Assembly: GCA_031254685.1 (NCBI GenBank)
Contig: JAIRTZ010000050.1
Location: forward strand, 1-13,627
DNA from: Methanomassiliicoccaceae archaeon
GTDB lineage: Archaea; Thermoplasmatota; Thermoplasmata; Methanomassiliicoccales; Methanomethylophilaceae
DNA length: 13,627 nt
Direction: 5' to 3'
The translations under genes were made by a program, and so were the position numbers. Shown here piece by piece: positions 13,540-13,627 of the stretch (positions are counted from its first letter, which is position 1; the number at the start of each line of letters is the position of its first letter). Below the pieces are notes generated by a model. It searched no databases. It saw nothing but the letters and a program-made list of their open reading frames with translations, and was not told where the DNA came from.

Positions 13540-13627
13540 TCAGAACATGGTGACCATGCGGTATTCATCACCGTCTTTTTCCTGTGACACAAGATGGAAT
13601 CCGTTCTTCTCATAGTACTCTATGAGA
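13540..13627 (-). CDS. C-terminal fragment of a probable GNAT N-acetyltransferase
   Basis: The minus strand is open from the window edge to TGA at 13540-13542, giving 28 residues: LIEYYEKNGFHLVS, then QEKDGDEYRMVTMF. The pattern L-I-E-Y-Y-E-K-N-G-F is the end-of-fold motif of many GNAT acetyltransferases, where an aromatic-x-x-x-GF turn is followed by a last beta strand. A fragment this short cannot fix the family, so the call is tentative. The gene converges on ilvB with a 29-bp gap. Its start, acetyl-CoA-binding motif and operon partners lie beyond the window. If it is a protein acetylase, its proximity to the HDAC-like gene would be notable, but nothing here shows that. Confidence 0.5.
   Translation of the reverse strand, partial: LIEYYEKNGFHLVSQEKDGDEYRMVTMF

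Overview
The window is archaeal, on direct evidence. It encodes a family B DNA polymerase, RNA polymerase subunit F (Rpo4), ribosomal protein L21e, aIF1A, a RIO1 kinase, an archaeal Pus10, a DUF655 protein, and the archaeal forms of GAPDH (type II) and phosphoglycerate kinase. The bias to TGA stops (13 TGA, 3 TAA, 0 TAG among 16 visible stops), the G+C-rich coding sequence, Shine-Dalgarno-led starts and AT-rich TATA-like gaps would fit a euryarchaeon such as a Thermoplasmata/Methanomassiliicoccales methanogen. That placement is inference, because no diagnostic methanogenesis gene lies in the window.

Region 1 (1-7481, minus strand) is one long co-directional block. In transcription order it reads aIF1A, RIO1 kinase, two-KH (Dim2/Pno1-like) protein, Pus10, L21e, RpoF, DUF655, KsgA/RsmA, YchF-type GTPase/ATPase, and family B DNA polymerase, which is cut by the window edge at base 1. 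Gaps are 19 bp or less and three junctions are 4-bp ATGA overlaps. This is a translation, rRNA-maturation and tRNA-modification superoperon with an RNA polymerase subunit inside it and the replicative-type polymerase at its tail.

Region 2 (7482-8448) starts with a 141-bp AT-rich divergent promoter gap containing a strong inverted repeat. It is followed on the plus strand by a two-gene cassette: a four-helix DUF2975 membrane protein and a small YozG-like Cro/CI helix-turn-helix regulator. The regulator gene overlaps the convergent pgk gene by 14 bp.

Region 3 (8435-11752, minus strand) holds a histone-deacetylase-family zinc hydrolase, then gap and pgk. GAPDH and PGK catalyse consecutive steps between glyceraldehyde-3-phosphate and 3-phosphoglycerate, in glycolysis or gluconeogenesis.

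Region 4 (11753-13627) starts with an 87-bp AT-rich divergent promoter gap. It is followed by a complete acetolactate synthase large subunit (ilvB, plus strand) with no small subunit next to it, and by the C-terminal 28 residues of a convergent, probably GNAT-type, acetyltransferase.

No RNA gene, CRISPR array, insertion sequence or prophage remnant was seen, and no gap between genes exceeds about 140 bp. The parts least explained by known biology are the DUF2975/HTH cassette with its putative operator, the DUF655 protein inside the superoperon, the TTG-started pus10 in frame with the upstream KH gene across one TGA, and the substrate of the HDAC-like enzyme.
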